A stretch of 8,040 nt of DNA. Source: Bacteroidia bacterium. GTDB taxonomy: Bacteria; Bacteroidota; Bacteroidia; NS11-12g; UBA955. The stretch covers positions 1 to 8,040 of the forward strand of contig JALRLA010000066.1 of assembly GCA_023254645.1 (NCBI GenBank), read 5' to 3'. Numbering within the stretch: position 1 is the first letter of the stretch; each line of letters begins with the position of its first letter. Shown piece after piece: positions 1-6,113 of this stretch. The translations under genes and the position numbers were made by a program. The notes under the pieces are model-generated. The model was not told where the DNA came from. It was given only the letters and a program-made list of their open reading frames with translations, and did no database searches.

Positions 1-418
1 CCATCAATTCTGCGTCTGATTTACCCGAAACAAATTGCTGAAGCAGAACGATTTTGACCTTATCGCCCAGGCTGATGTCTTGGTTGAACAAGGTTTTCAA
101 AGTGGGCACCAGACCTTCTTTGGGATGGCTCAGCAAACTGCGCGATCCCTTTTTGATGATCCAAGCACCATTGGCGTATCGCTTATAGGATTGAAAAGGT
201 TGAGTGGCATACATCTCAGCCAATTCACTATAGCCTGATTGCAGGACTTGGAATCCATGATCAAGGGCAAAACCGTCGACAACATCGGTTCGGAGCAAGC
301 CACCCGGTTCGGATTCTTTTTCATACCAGTCGTATGAAATCCCCGCCTCGTAACAGGCTCGGGCGATGGATATTCCTGTTATACCTGCTCCTACAATGGC
401 AATGTTCTGCTCATGCAT
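1..418 (-). CDS. FAD-dependent oxidoreductase, N-terminal part (runs off window)
   Basis: Only the first 139 residues are present; the gene continues past base 1. The product begins MHEQNIAIVGAGITGISIAR, a typical Rossmann beta-alpha-beta start with the dinucleotide motif GAGITG at residues 10-15. The acidic residue ending the second strand is E33, in a YEKESEPGG segment (32-40) that is characteristic of the amine-oxidase/phytoene-desaturase/protoporphyrinogen-oxidase superfamily. DHGFQVL at 53-59 matches the flavin-contacting segment of the NAD(P)/FAD oxidoreductase branch often annotated only as 'FAD-dependent oxidoreductase'. By family it should bind FAD non-covalently in the cytoplasm; the substrate cannot be told. 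The start is ATG at 418-416. A second ATG at 414 is out of frame. The gene lies 19 bp after the Spy-like gene, so it could be read through from the sigma operon, but a TATATTTG box lies 7 nt upstream of its ATG and suggests its own promoter. Confidence 0.85.
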   Translation of the reverse strand, partial: MHEQNIAIVGAGITGISIARACYEAGISYDWYEKESEPGGLLRTDVVDGFALDHGFQVLQSGYSELAEMYATQPFQSYKRYANGAWIIKKGSRSLLSHPKEGLVPTLKTLFNQDISLGDKVKIVLLQQFVSGKSDAELM

Positions 419-425
419 GTTGAAG

Positions 426-433
426 CAAATATA
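426..433 (-). promoter_or_regulatory. Putative -7 promoter box (TATATTTG) for the FAD oxidoreductase
   Basis: On the minus strand TATATTTG matches the Bacteroidota -7 consensus TAnnTTTG exactly. It lies in the 19-bp gap after the Spy-like gene's stop codon and ends 7 nt before the oxidoreductase ATG. A transcript from here would have almost no leader. No TTG was seen at the usual -33 distance, which weakens the call. Confidence 0.45.
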
Positions 434-437
434 AGGC

Positions 438-917
438 CTATTGCCCCCGAGGTGGGCGGCCTTCAGGACCAGGAGACAGCTCCATGCCTCTTGCTTTTTT
501 TAGCAATTGAGCCCTCACATCGCGCTCGGTTTGCGGCAATAGTATCACTCGCTTGTACCCAATGATGGGAACCAATTTGGGCGTGTAGGCGGCATGGATG
601 TCAACCTCTTTCTGTTTGACGGCCACTGCATCAGCATAATAGGCCTTGGCCTCTTCTTCGGTCAAGGTACCCAATTCGCGATGCCCCCATTTTTTGCGAA
701 ACTGCATTCTGGCTTGTCTCAATTCCAATTGTGATTGATCGTAAATGGGGAAAAAGGCTTCTGCCTCAGAAGGCGTGAGCGACAAACGCTGGGTGAATTC
801 ATGGCGTCTGAAATCCTGAAGTTCTTGAACCATTTCAGCAGTCTCGTCCAAATCAGGCTGAGCCATAACCATGGGGGCAATCAAGAACAAATAACTGAGA
901 AGCAGGAATCGTTTCAT
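438..917 (-). CDS. Small secreted Spy/CpxP-like protein of an ECF sigma operon
   Basis: The 159-residue product starts MKRFLLLSYLFLIAPMVMAQ, a clear Sec signal peptide with likely cleavage after A19. The mature part is helical and charged, with RLSLTPSEAEAFFPIYDQSQ at 44-63. This resembles the 'LTPEEAxxFWPvYnxy' segment of small periplasmic proteins that Bacteroidota genomes annotate as Spy-like or 'sensor of ECF-type sigma factor'. A second helix pair follows (about 86-143), ending in a Pro/Gly/Arg-rich tail (147-159). Spy and CpxP are ATP-independent periplasmic chaperones or stress sensors; that role here is inference. An in-frame ATG at 974 would place 19 extra residues before the signal peptide and overlap the upstream gene, so ATG 917 is preferred. 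Only 1 bp separates it from the stop codon of the putative anti-sigma gene, indicating translational coupling in one operon. Confidence 0.8.
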   Translation of the reverse strand: MKRFLLLSYLFLIAPMVMAQPDLDETAEMVQELQDFRRHEFTQRLSLTPSEAEAFFPIYDQSQLELRQARMQFRKKWGHRELGTLTEEEAKAYYADAVAVKQKEVDIHAAYTPKLVPIIGYKRVILLPQTERDVRAQLLKKARGMELSPGPEGRPPRGQ

Positions 918-918
918 G

Positions 919-1923
919 TTAAAAAATGGATTCTTCAAAGAATGGATTGGGATCATCAAATACGCACAAATCATAAGACTCTAGGGCTTTGGCCGCGCGT
1001 TGACCTTTCGTAGAAAGGCCTTTTATGCTGATCACATTGCTGGGCTTTCCTCTATCTACCATGGATTCTTCTTCCAGTATGGCATTCACCAAAGCAGCAG
1101 AAACAGAAACCTCAGCCGCCACAGCTTGTGCTACCGGCGTAGCCACCGGGCCAATGCCCCGACTGGCCAATGAGGTATCGACATACTCATCGATGGTCAC
1201 AGGGCGCTGAATGCCTTGCCAGATGAAATATGCGGCGAATATGGCAACTAGCGATGCCACAGCACCCAGTGAATTCATCAAAATCTGGGAGCGATTGGAA
1301 CCCGTAATGGGTGCAAAAGCGGGTTGTAGCGTTGGGGCTGATTGGGTTTCTACACGGCTGTATTGTTCCTGCTGTTCCAATTCTGATTTCAAACGAGCCA
1401 ATTCTTGCTCATTGGGAATGACAGACATGGGCGCAGGCTCAAATGTCGATACGGGTTGAACCTCAGGAGATTTTTTAGCTTCGATAGGCTCAACTTCTTG
1501 AGCAATGGGAGACGAAATAGCCTGTGTTGCGGGTTCATTGGTTTCTGTCGTCTCTTCAGATTCTTGAGACCATTCTGCTGCAAAATTCCTCCATGTTGGG
1601 ATGGGATTGGGCTCAACTTGAATAGGGGCAATTTCGATTTTTTCGATATTCTCCTTGCCCATCTTCTTCATTGGCTTGGGTTCCTCTACCCTTGTGTTCT
1701 CTTCAGATTTAGCAGGGCGAGCTTGACCAAATTCCACCTTCAATTGAGCCGTGTATTGGAGCTTAACCGGCTTTTCCTGACTGGATTGTACAGGAGACGA
1801 ACCCTGAGTCAAATCTTCAGGTGTAATTCCCACTCGGGATTGCACTCTTCTAAAAAACTCATTGAAGTAACCTTCGTCGGCTTTAAAAGGAGAATCTATA
1901 TTGTGTTGTTCCAATGCGGACAT
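919..1923 (-). CDS. Putative membrane-anchored anti-sigma factor with long Pro/Glu linker
   Basis: This 334-residue single-pass membrane protein has three visible parts. Residues 1-35 contain SPFKADEGYFNEFFRRVQSR, like the short 'PFxxPxxYFxxfxxxi' N-terminal motif of Bacteroidota proteins encoded after ECF sigma genes. Residues about 40-210 are a low-complexity stretch rich in Glu, Pro, Ser, Thr and Gln, with a probable short coiled segment at 171-190. One hydrophobic helix spans about 213-236 (ILMNSLGAVASLVAIFAAYF). The 95-residue C-terminal region would be periplasmic: an Ala/Val-rich helix (260-285) and an acidic, aromatic end (FDDPNPFFEESIF). A cytoplasmic N-terminus binding the sigma factor is inferred from position: it directly follows the ECF gene by 36 bp and precedes the Spy-like gene by 1 bp. 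No zinc-binding HxxxCxxC motif is present, so it is not a ZAS-type anti-sigma factor. The N-terminal similarity and context are good, the biochemical role unproven. Confidence 0.65.
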   Translation of the reverse strand: MSALEQHNIDSPFKADEGYFNEFFRRVQSRVGITPEDLTQGSSPVQSSQEKPVKLQYTAQLKVEFGQARPAKSEENTRVEEPKPMKKMGKENIEKIEIAPIQVEPNPIPTWRNFAAEWSQESEETTETNEPATQAISSPIAQEVEPIEAKKSPEVQPVSTFEPAPMSVIPNEQELARLKSELEQQEQYSRVETQSAPTLQPAFAPITGSNRSQILMNSLGAVASLVAIFAAYFIWQGIQRPVTIDEYVDTSLASRGIGPVATPVAQAVAAEVSVSAALVNAILEEESMVDRGKPSNVISIKGLSTKGQRAAKALESYDLCVFDDPNPFFEESIF

Positions 1924-1959
1924 GGCTTCTTGATTTAGATGATCGATGAGACGAAAGGT

Positions 1960-2547
1960 TTAACGCAATACTTTTAAATAAATCTCCAGCTTTTTAACAG
2001 CGTGGTGGTAACTGGACTTTAATGCCCCAACCGAGGTATTGGTCAATTCCCCAATGAGTTCGTAATCCAAGTCTTCAAAATAGCGCAGTACAAAAACCAA
2101 TTTCTGTTTGTAAGGCAAGTAACAAAGGGCTTTTTGAAGCTGTTTTTCCATTCCCTGCGCATTCATGTACGTCGGTTCAGACAGGTAATCAGCCATTTCA
2201 GGCTGGGCTTCGTCAAAATCAATGTTTGGCTTGCGTTTGCGCAACACATTCAAGGCTTCGTTGGTCGAAATGCGGTAAATCCATGACTTCAGCTGGGACT
2301 CCCCTCTGAAATCTTCCAGGTTCTCCCAGATTCGAATGAAGGTATTCTGAGCCGCATCATCTGCATCATCATGGCTCAAAAGCAAATGCCTTACGTGGTA
2401 ATACACCACTTTTTGGTACCGCCGAATGACTTCGCGAAAGGCTGGCTCTTTATGATTCGACTGCTTGAAGGCTAATACCAAATCCGAGTCAGACAATGCC
2501 CCCCAGTTGGGGTTTTGCAAGGATGTGCTATGGGCTTGTGCAGACAT
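1960..2547 (-). CDS. ECF-family RNA polymerase sigma factor
   Basis: The 195-residue product has the two-domain layout of an extracytoplasmic-function sigma factor, with no sigma-1.1 or sigma-3 region. Region 2 spans about residues 36-104: AFREVIRRYQKVVYYHVRHL, then DDADDAAQNTFIRIWENLEDFRG (60-82), the core-binding and -10 recognition helices, and SQLKSWIYRISTNEALNVLRKRK (84-106). A linker of about 30 residues precedes region 4 (132-190), where LPYKQKLVFVLRYFEDLDYELIGELTNTSVGALKSSYHHAVKKL contains the helix-turn-helix for the -35 element. Length is normal for the family. It directs polymerase to a small regulon, probably envelope-stress genes and its own operon, under control of the membrane protein encoded next to it. 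Its start follows the usual short N-terminal extension before 'LSDSDLVLAFK'. The promoter probably lies in the 136-bp gap upstream, but I could not identify a convincing box there. Confidence 0.93.
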   Translation of the reverse strand: MSAQAHSTSLQNPNWGALSDSDLVLAFKQSNHKEPAFREVIRRYQKVVYYHVRHLLLSHDDADDAAQNTFIRIWENLEDFRGESQLKSWIYRISTNEALNVLRKRKPNIDFDEAQPEMADYLSEPTYMNAQGMEKQLQKALCYLPYKQKLVFVLRYFEDLDYELIGELTNTSVGALKSSYHHAVKKLEIYLKVLR

Positions 2548-2683
2548 GCTGTGTGTTCAGGTTTGATACGAAAATGCAATTCGATTCCTATTAAAGTCAC
2601 AGTCCAACCCCTAGAGTTAAAAACACCCGTTGTGAATTGCGCCCAATGAGTGCTAATAAGGCCTTCAAGCTCGCGCTGTCTGT

Positions 2684-3700
2684 CTACTCATTAGGAAGCA
2701 AGGGATCGACGGTTTTGAACCATTTCGTTGGGCGAATGGCTAGGTATAAGAGTTGCACATATCCGCCGGGAAGTTGGGGAGACGAAAGTCCAGACTCCAA
2801 GCAGTGGTAAGGCTTTGACGCATGCATATGGTGGTCGGCATGCCTACTTAAATCAAACAACAAGAAGCGACTAATGCTGCGGTTGCTATTCCAACTGTGC
2901 AAGGGCCCTACCCTATCTGAATGATGGCGTTCTAGGCCGTAATGTTCAATATAATTGACATACTCCAAGAGTGTCGCCGCCAAGAACGAAACACCCAGCC
3001 AAGCCAAGGCGAATACAGGCTTCAACAGCACCAACAAGGATAAAATCACAAGACTGATGATCACGTTCTGAATCAAATGGCTTCGCCGCCATGAGGCCCT
3101 TCCCGTTTTCTTCTCTTGAAGTGAAATTTCGGCTTTTCTCGCCTGGCGGTATTGCCCAATGATGGAACGTGGAATGTACTCATACAGGGTTTCTCCTTTG
3201 CGGGCTGTAACGCAATCTTCTGGGGTTCCCACATGAACGTGGTGAACCAAAATGTGATGCGCCGAGAAATAGGGATTTCCTACTATAAGCAAAAGCCCAC
3301 GTCCGGCCCATTTAGACGCTCTATCGGCCTTGTGTATGAGCTCATGAGCCACCACAACGGCCCCACTGCCGCAAGCCAATCCCGTAGACAAGATGGCGCC
3401 CGTCAACTCGACCCAAGATGGACTGTTGTAAAGAATCAAATACCCCAAGCTCACCACCATAGCCGCTGTCAAGGCCACGTGAGACCAAAGCAAAACCTTG
3501 GGCAAGGTGTCGCGAAATTCACTGTGATCATCGTTGGCATTATCGCCAAGCCAACTCTCCAATAAGGCCAAAATACCCAGGCTAAAGACCACATTCATCC
3601 AGACCCAAACAGAACCGCTGCAATTGCCAACAATCACCAGCGAAGCGGGCAACATACTCAAGCCATAAGCCCAATTTCGGAATCGTACAGAGGGGATCAT
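2684..3700 (-). CDS. AlkB-like membrane di-iron monooxygenase (alkane 1-monooxygenase family)
   Basis: The 338-residue integral membrane protein carries all histidine boxes of the AlkB branch of membrane di-iron enzymes: HELIHK (119-124), HHILVHH (148-154) followed by GTPED and ARKGETLYEYIPRS, NYIEHYGL (249-256) and LSRHADHH (284-291) followed by a YHCL segment. Nine histidines fit the positions known to hold iron in AlkB (H119, H123, H149, H153, H154, H253, H287, H290, H291). Hydrophobic stretches lie near 12-50, 68-92, 99-117, 131-141 and 211-247. Characterised AlkB proteins hydroxylate terminal carbons of medium-chain alkanes using O2 and electrons from rubredoxin; they are about 400 residues, so this is a shorter form. 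No rubredoxin or rubredoxin reductase gene is visible here. The substrate could be alkanes or another aliphatic chain such as a fatty acyl group or membrane lipid. The gene is divergent from rplS and sits 136 bp before the sigma gene, so it is probably transcribed on its own. Confidence 0.85.
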   Translation of the reverse strand: MIPSVRFRNWAYGLSMLPASLVIVGNCSGSVWVWMNVVFSLGILALLESWLGDNANDDHSEFRDTLPKVLLWSHVALTAAMVVSLGYLILYNSPSWVELTGAILSTGLACGSGAVVVAHELIHKADRASKWAGRGLLLIVGNPYFSAHHILVHHVHVGTPEDCVTARKGETLYEYIPRSIIGQYRQARKAEISLQEKKTGRASWRRSHLIQNVIISLVILSLLVLLKPVFALAWLGVSFLAATLLEYVNYIEHYGLERHHSDRVGPLHSWNSNRSISRFLLFDLSRHADHHMHASKPYHCLESGLSSPQLPGGYVQLLYLAIRPTKWFKTVDPLLPNE

Positions 3701-3704
3701 ATCC

Positions 3705-3712
3705 CGAATCTA
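3705..3712 (-). promoter_or_regulatory. Putative -7 box (TAGATTCG) for the AlkB-like gene
   Basis: The minus-strand octamer TAGATTCG differs from TAnnTTTG at one base (TTCG for TTTG) and ends 4 nt before the ATG. The same octamer occurs at the same distance before the DUF4440 lipoprotein gene. If it is a promoter the mRNA would be essentially leaderless. No -33 TTG at the usual spacing was found; the 21-bp palindrome covers roughly that position. Confidence 0.35.
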
Positions 3713-3722
3713 CACACAGAAA

Positions 3723-3743
3723 GGAATTTTTTGAAACAATTCC
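3723..3743. repeat. 21-bp near-perfect palindrome, possible operator
   Basis: The arms are GGAATTTTTT (3723-3732) and AAACAATTCC (3734-3743) around a central G. Nine of ten arm positions pair; only T3729/C3737 does not. It lies in the gap between the AlkB-like gene and rplS, 22 bp upstream of the AlkB-like start and about 33 bp upstream of the rplS -7 box. This size and symmetry fit a dimeric repressor or activator site near -33 of the AlkB-like gene. AT-richness makes some chance symmetry possible. Confidence 0.45.
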
Positions 3744-3776
3744 CTAAAATGCCATACATCTTCAAAGGTTATTGCT

Positions 3777-3784
3777 TATTTTTG
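3777..3784 (+). promoter_or_regulatory. -7 promoter box of rplS (TATTTTTG)
   Basis: TATTTTTG is an exact match to TAnnTTTG and sits 23 nt upstream of the rplS ATG at 3808, giving a leader of roughly 16 to 19 nt. A clear TTG at -33 is not visible. There is no Shine-Dalgarno sequence in the leader, as is usual for this phylum. Confidence 0.55.
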
Positions 3785-3807
3785 CAGCCCAAATTGGAAC
3801 TAAAGTC

Positions 3808-4155
3808 ATGAACTCAATAGTGAATAGCCTATCTGCCGAAATGATCCGCACCGATCTTCCCGACTTCAAAGCTGGAGACCGTGTTACGGTATTTTACAAG
3901 ATCAAAGAAGGCAATAAAGAGCGTATTCAGCAGTACCAAGGCGACGTTATCCAGCGCCGTAACTCTGGTATTGACGAAACGTTTACCGTTCGTAAAATTT
4001 CAAACGGCATCGGTGTAGAACGCATTTTCCCCACCAACAGCCCCTTCATCGAGAAGGTAGAAGTGAATCGCCGCGGTAAAGTTCGTCGTGCACGTATTTT
4101 CTACTTGCGCACTCAGATTGGTAAAGCTGCCCGAATCAAGGAAAAGCGTTCCTAA
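3808..4155 (+). CDS. rplS: 50S ribosomal protein L19 (bL19)
   Basis: The 115-residue product has the family's usual length and signatures: [22 protein letters not shown] near the N-terminus (20-41), [14 protein letters not shown] (42-55), [18 protein letters not shown] (58-75) and the basic C-terminal [14 protein letters not shown] (88-101). bL19 sits at the 30S-50S interface of the ribosome, near bridge B8 and beside bL14. An in-frame ATG at 3772 would add 12 residues with no counterpart in the family and would overlap the -7 box, so the start is ATG 3808. The gene stands alone here, without the rpsP-rimM-trmD neighbours usual in many bacteria, and ends in its own terminator. It is flanked by an unrelated divergent monooxygenase gene and a convergent glycosyltransferase gene. 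Confidence 0.98.
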   Translation: MNSIVNSLSAEMIRTDLPDFKAGDRVTVFYKIKEGNKERIQQYQGDVIQRRNSGIDETFTVRKISNGIGVERIFPTNSPFIEKVEVNRRGKVRRARIFYLRTQIGKAARIKEKRS

Positions 4156-4175
4156 TCACCATCAAAAGATTTTCC

Positions 4176-4204
4176 AAAAGCCCGTTTCGACGGGCTTTTT
4201 TTTT
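4176..4204 (+). terminator. Rho-independent terminator of rplS, possibly bidirectional
   Basis: A 10-bp perfect stem (AAAAGCCCGT at 4176-4185 with ACGGGCTTTT at 4190-4199) encloses a TTCG loop and runs into nine T residues (4196-4204). It begins 20 bp after the rplS stop. On the minus strand the same hairpin follows the glycosyltransferase stop (4215) by 15 bp, but that side has only four T residues inside the stem before GG, so termination in that direction is probably weaker. Confidence 0.93.
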
Positions 4205-4214
4205 GCGCCGTTCC

Positions 4215-5654
4215 CTATTCGGCTGAATGCACTTGCAATCCAAACCAAACAAACTCGCCGACAACACCCAAGCTATCCAGGGTCCAGCCTAGATCACGCG
4301 CAAGACGACGCGCCTCTTCGGGTTGATCGGTCACAATCCCTTCTACAGGCTTAGCAAACACACCCGACTGGGCATGCGCAAAGGGACCGAGGAGTTCACG
4401 TGATTCATCTGGTCGGTACCAAGGGTACCCTTTAGCCCCGGTGTAGTAAAAACTCACACAACCCGTTTGATCGGGACCCACCAACCACACTTTTTTTAGC
4501 GCCGATAAGGCTTCGCGTTGATCCCGAGTCGAGGCATCCAGCAGAGTGGTCGATACTCGGCGCTTTTCTCCATAAAAATTTCGCTCCATTTGGGAGATGG
4601 ACCAAGCAATCGAAACCAATACCAAAACTCCTACCCAAGGCAGGGCTAGCTTTCGCTCCACCCAAGCCTTCATGGAGAGCGCTGACCACAGGGGAACAAA
4701 CAACAATGTGTAATAGCCATGCCATTCAAATTGTCTCTGAAGAGCGAAGTACAATCCCAGACCAGCCGTAGTCAAAGCCAAAAACAAAAGGTTTTTGCGT
4801 TTCGCTGAGTAGTACAATCCGACGGCAGCAGAGAGGTACATCAATGGCCCCAGCCACCAAATGGGGGCCTGAACAAAGACATCACGGCCCAATAGCCTAA
4901 GAGATTGCATCAGGGAGTCGGCCATTCGGGTTTCGTTGAGGAATTCCCAGAGCCCATGAATGGCATTCAAATGGGAAGCCCAGACATACCAGGCCCCTGC
5001 TAGCACAACAGAGATAGAGCCCAGAATAAGGCTTTGCCCACGATGGCGAGATTCATTCCAGCACTGTGCCCCTATGTAGACCCAAGCGAGCAAAAAATAC
5101 AGCTTGGTCGCTGAGGCGAGGGTCAGCAACAAAACACCCAGGAACCATTTGTTGCGGTCAATGGCATTCAGCCCCCAAATGGCAGCAGCCAGGGCCAACA
5201 GATCCGGAATCGCTCCTATGGAATGAAAATAAAATTCAGGAAACCCAAACAAGGAAGCCGCTCCTAGAAGGGCATAATCCTTGGGAAAAAAGCGGGTCAA
5301 AAAGACGAACCAACCCAGCAGCACAGCCAAACACAAGGAAAAACTCCAGGCGCGGAACAAGGTTTCGTGAAAGCCAAACACCTTGTAGAGAACAGCCAAT
5401 CCGTATTCGTAAGCCACAAAAGAAGGGCCACAAATGCCATCGCTACCGTATCGCTTATCGATTCGTGGGTACCGTATATCCATCGACTCGTCGGCGAAAT
5501 TCTTGGCCAAAGCCAAGCTATTGCACTGTCGCCATACATGATTGCCCGAAGCGGGCTTAAACAGGTGTGGAAGATGCAATCCCAACTGCAACAGAAAGAG
5601 CCACAGAAAGGGTCGCCAACCCATGGCCGCTCGCTGAATGACTTGATTTACCAT
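4215..5654 (-). CDS. Multi-pass membrane glycosyltransferase (GT-C fold, PMT/ArnT-like, family 39 type)
   Basis: The 479-residue protein has about 9-10 hydrophobic segments (for example 13-32, 103-120, 127-143, 150-163, 168-195, 207-226, 264-282, 288-305, 312-328, 338-354) and then a soluble C-terminal domain of about 120 residues. After the first membrane helix, GNHVWRQCNSLALAKNF (37-53) matches the 'HxWRQxDTxxxARNF' loop of Bacteroidota family-39-type transferases. The later FEWHGYYTLLFVP (309-321) matches their 'HxYY' segment. Such enzymes use polyprenyl-phosphate sugars and act at the outer face of the cytoplasmic membrane on lipid, protein or glycan acceptors; donor and acceptor here are unknown. 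In the first loop the acidic residue usual after WRQ is replaced (WRQCNS), so the catalytic acid may lie elsewhere, e.g. D58, E56 or D66. The ATG (5654-5652) overlaps the end of the DUF4440 gene by 7 bp, indicating cotranscription and probable translational coupling. Confidence 0.8.
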   Translation of the reverse strand: MVNQVIQRAAMGWRPFLWLFLLQLGLHLPHLFKPASGNHVWRQCNSLALAKNFADESMDIRYPRIDKRYGSDGICGPSFVAYEYGLAVLYKVFGFHETLFRAWSFSLCLAVLLGWFVFLTRFFPKDYALLGAASLFGFPEFYFHSIGAIPDLLALAAAIWGLNAIDRNKWFLGVLLLTLASATKLYFLLAWVYIGAQCWNESRHRGQSLILGSISVVLAGAWYVWASHLNAIHGLWEFLNETRMADSLMQSLRLLGRDVFVQAPIWWLGPLMYLSAAVGLYYSAKRKNLLFLALTTAGLGLYFALQRQFEWHGYYTLLFVPLWSALSMKAWVERKLALPWVGVLVLVSIAWSISQMERNFYGEKRRVSTTLLDASTRDQREALSALKKVWLVGPDQTGCVSFYYTGAKGYPWYRPDESRELLGPFAHAQSGVFAKPVEGIVTDQPEEARRLARDLGWTLDSLGVVGEFVWFGLQVHSAE

Positions 5655-6097
5655 GTATGGTCGGCTACAATTCGAGGACCATCTTCAAAACCTTTGAATG
5701 TCAAATGGAACCAGCCACTGTGTACAGAATCAAGGGGGTCGTTGCTTTCTCTTACCCGCCATTTCCCCAGCACGTACAGCATTTCTTGGCGATCATCGGC
5801 CCACTCAACCCGCTCATAGTCAAAGGTCAAACGACCCATTTTTTCTGCGGTCGGATAACTCTTGTGATAGCCTTGCCTCACCTTCTCCCAGCCCAAACGA
5901 AGCCCTCTAGAGGTTAGAAATTGAAGGGAATCGCTCTTCCAATAGCCTTCCATGAAGCCGTCAATGTCTCCTCGATTCCAAGCCCCCAATTGATCTTGCA
6001 TCACATCCAAGGCATCAGAGGGCGCAAAGGAATGATCTACCTTGGGCGATTGGCAAGAAATGCACAGCAAAACAAGAAGAAATCGGCTCCAACTCAT
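5648..6097 (-). CDS. Lipoprotein or secreted protein with DUF4440/NTF2-like domain
   Basis: The 149-residue product begins MSWSRFLLVLLCISCQS, a short signal peptide with Cys15 as likely lipidation site. The lipobox is imperfect, having C rather than L or V at -3, but C-S spacing and the following Q-S-P fit a lipoprotein. The mature domain has LGAWNRGDIDGFMEGYWKSD (37-56), GLRLGWEKVRQGYHKSYP (65-82) and a final strand pair ending GWFHLTFKGFEDGPRIVADHTW. These are the recognisable segments of the DUF4440/SnoaL-like NTF2-fold family, a cone-shaped alpha+beta domain that binds small ligands or acts as an enzyme in different members. No activity can be assigned. It sits 16 bp after the PorT-like barrel gene and overlaps the glycosyltransferase gene start by 7 bp, so it is the middle gene of a three-gene cluster. 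A -7-like box in the 16-bp gap could also start transcription here. Confidence 0.82.
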   Translation of the reverse strand: MSWSRFLLVLLCISCQSPKVDHSFAPSDALDVMQDQLGAWNRGDIDGFMEGYWKSDSLQFLTSRGLRLGWEKVRQGYHKSYPTAEKMGRLTFDYERVEWADDRQEMLYVLGKWRVRESNDPLDSVHSGWFHLTFKGFEDGPRIVADHTW

Positions 6098-6101
6098 GAT
6101 G

Positions 6102-6109
6102 CGAATCTA
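6102..6109 (-). promoter_or_regulatory. Putative -7 box (TAGATTCG) before the DUF4440 gene
   Basis: The minus-strand octamer TAGATTCG is identical to the one before the AlkB-like gene and also ends exactly 4 nt before an ATG. It lies inside the 16-bp gap after the barrel gene's stop. If active, it would allow the lipoprotein and glycosyltransferase genes to be transcribed without the barrel gene, from a leaderless mRNA. No -33 element could be confirmed because that position falls in coding sequence. Confidence 0.35.
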
Positions 6110-6113
6110 AGGA

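Noticed and set aside
918..974. Upstream ATG extension of the Spy-like gene
   Set aside because: The extra 19 residues would precede a well-formed signal peptide and overlap the upstream gene by more than 50 bp.
1405..1938. Plus-strand open frame of 177 codons
   Set aside because: It lies wholly opposite the putative anti-sigma gene, is rich in Arg, Phe, Leu and Cys as expected of an antisense shadow, and shows no domain.
2569..2576. CATTTTCG on the minus strand as -7 box of the sigma gene
   Set aside because: It departs from the consensus at two bases and no -33 TTG lies at a suitable distance (the nearest is 28 bp away).
2624..2634. Possible terminator after the AlkB-like gene (minus strand CAC-AACGG-GTG followed by T residues)
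   Set aside because: The stem is only 3 bp, too weak for a rho-independent terminator.
3152..3565. Plus-strand open frame of 137 codons
   Set aside because: It is antisense to the AlkB-like gene, whose histidine motifs prove the minus-strand frame.
5066..5819. Overlapping plus-strand open frames of 164 and 150 codons
   Set aside because: Both are antisense to the glycosyltransferase and DUF4440 genes and have basic, low-information sequences without recognisable motifs.
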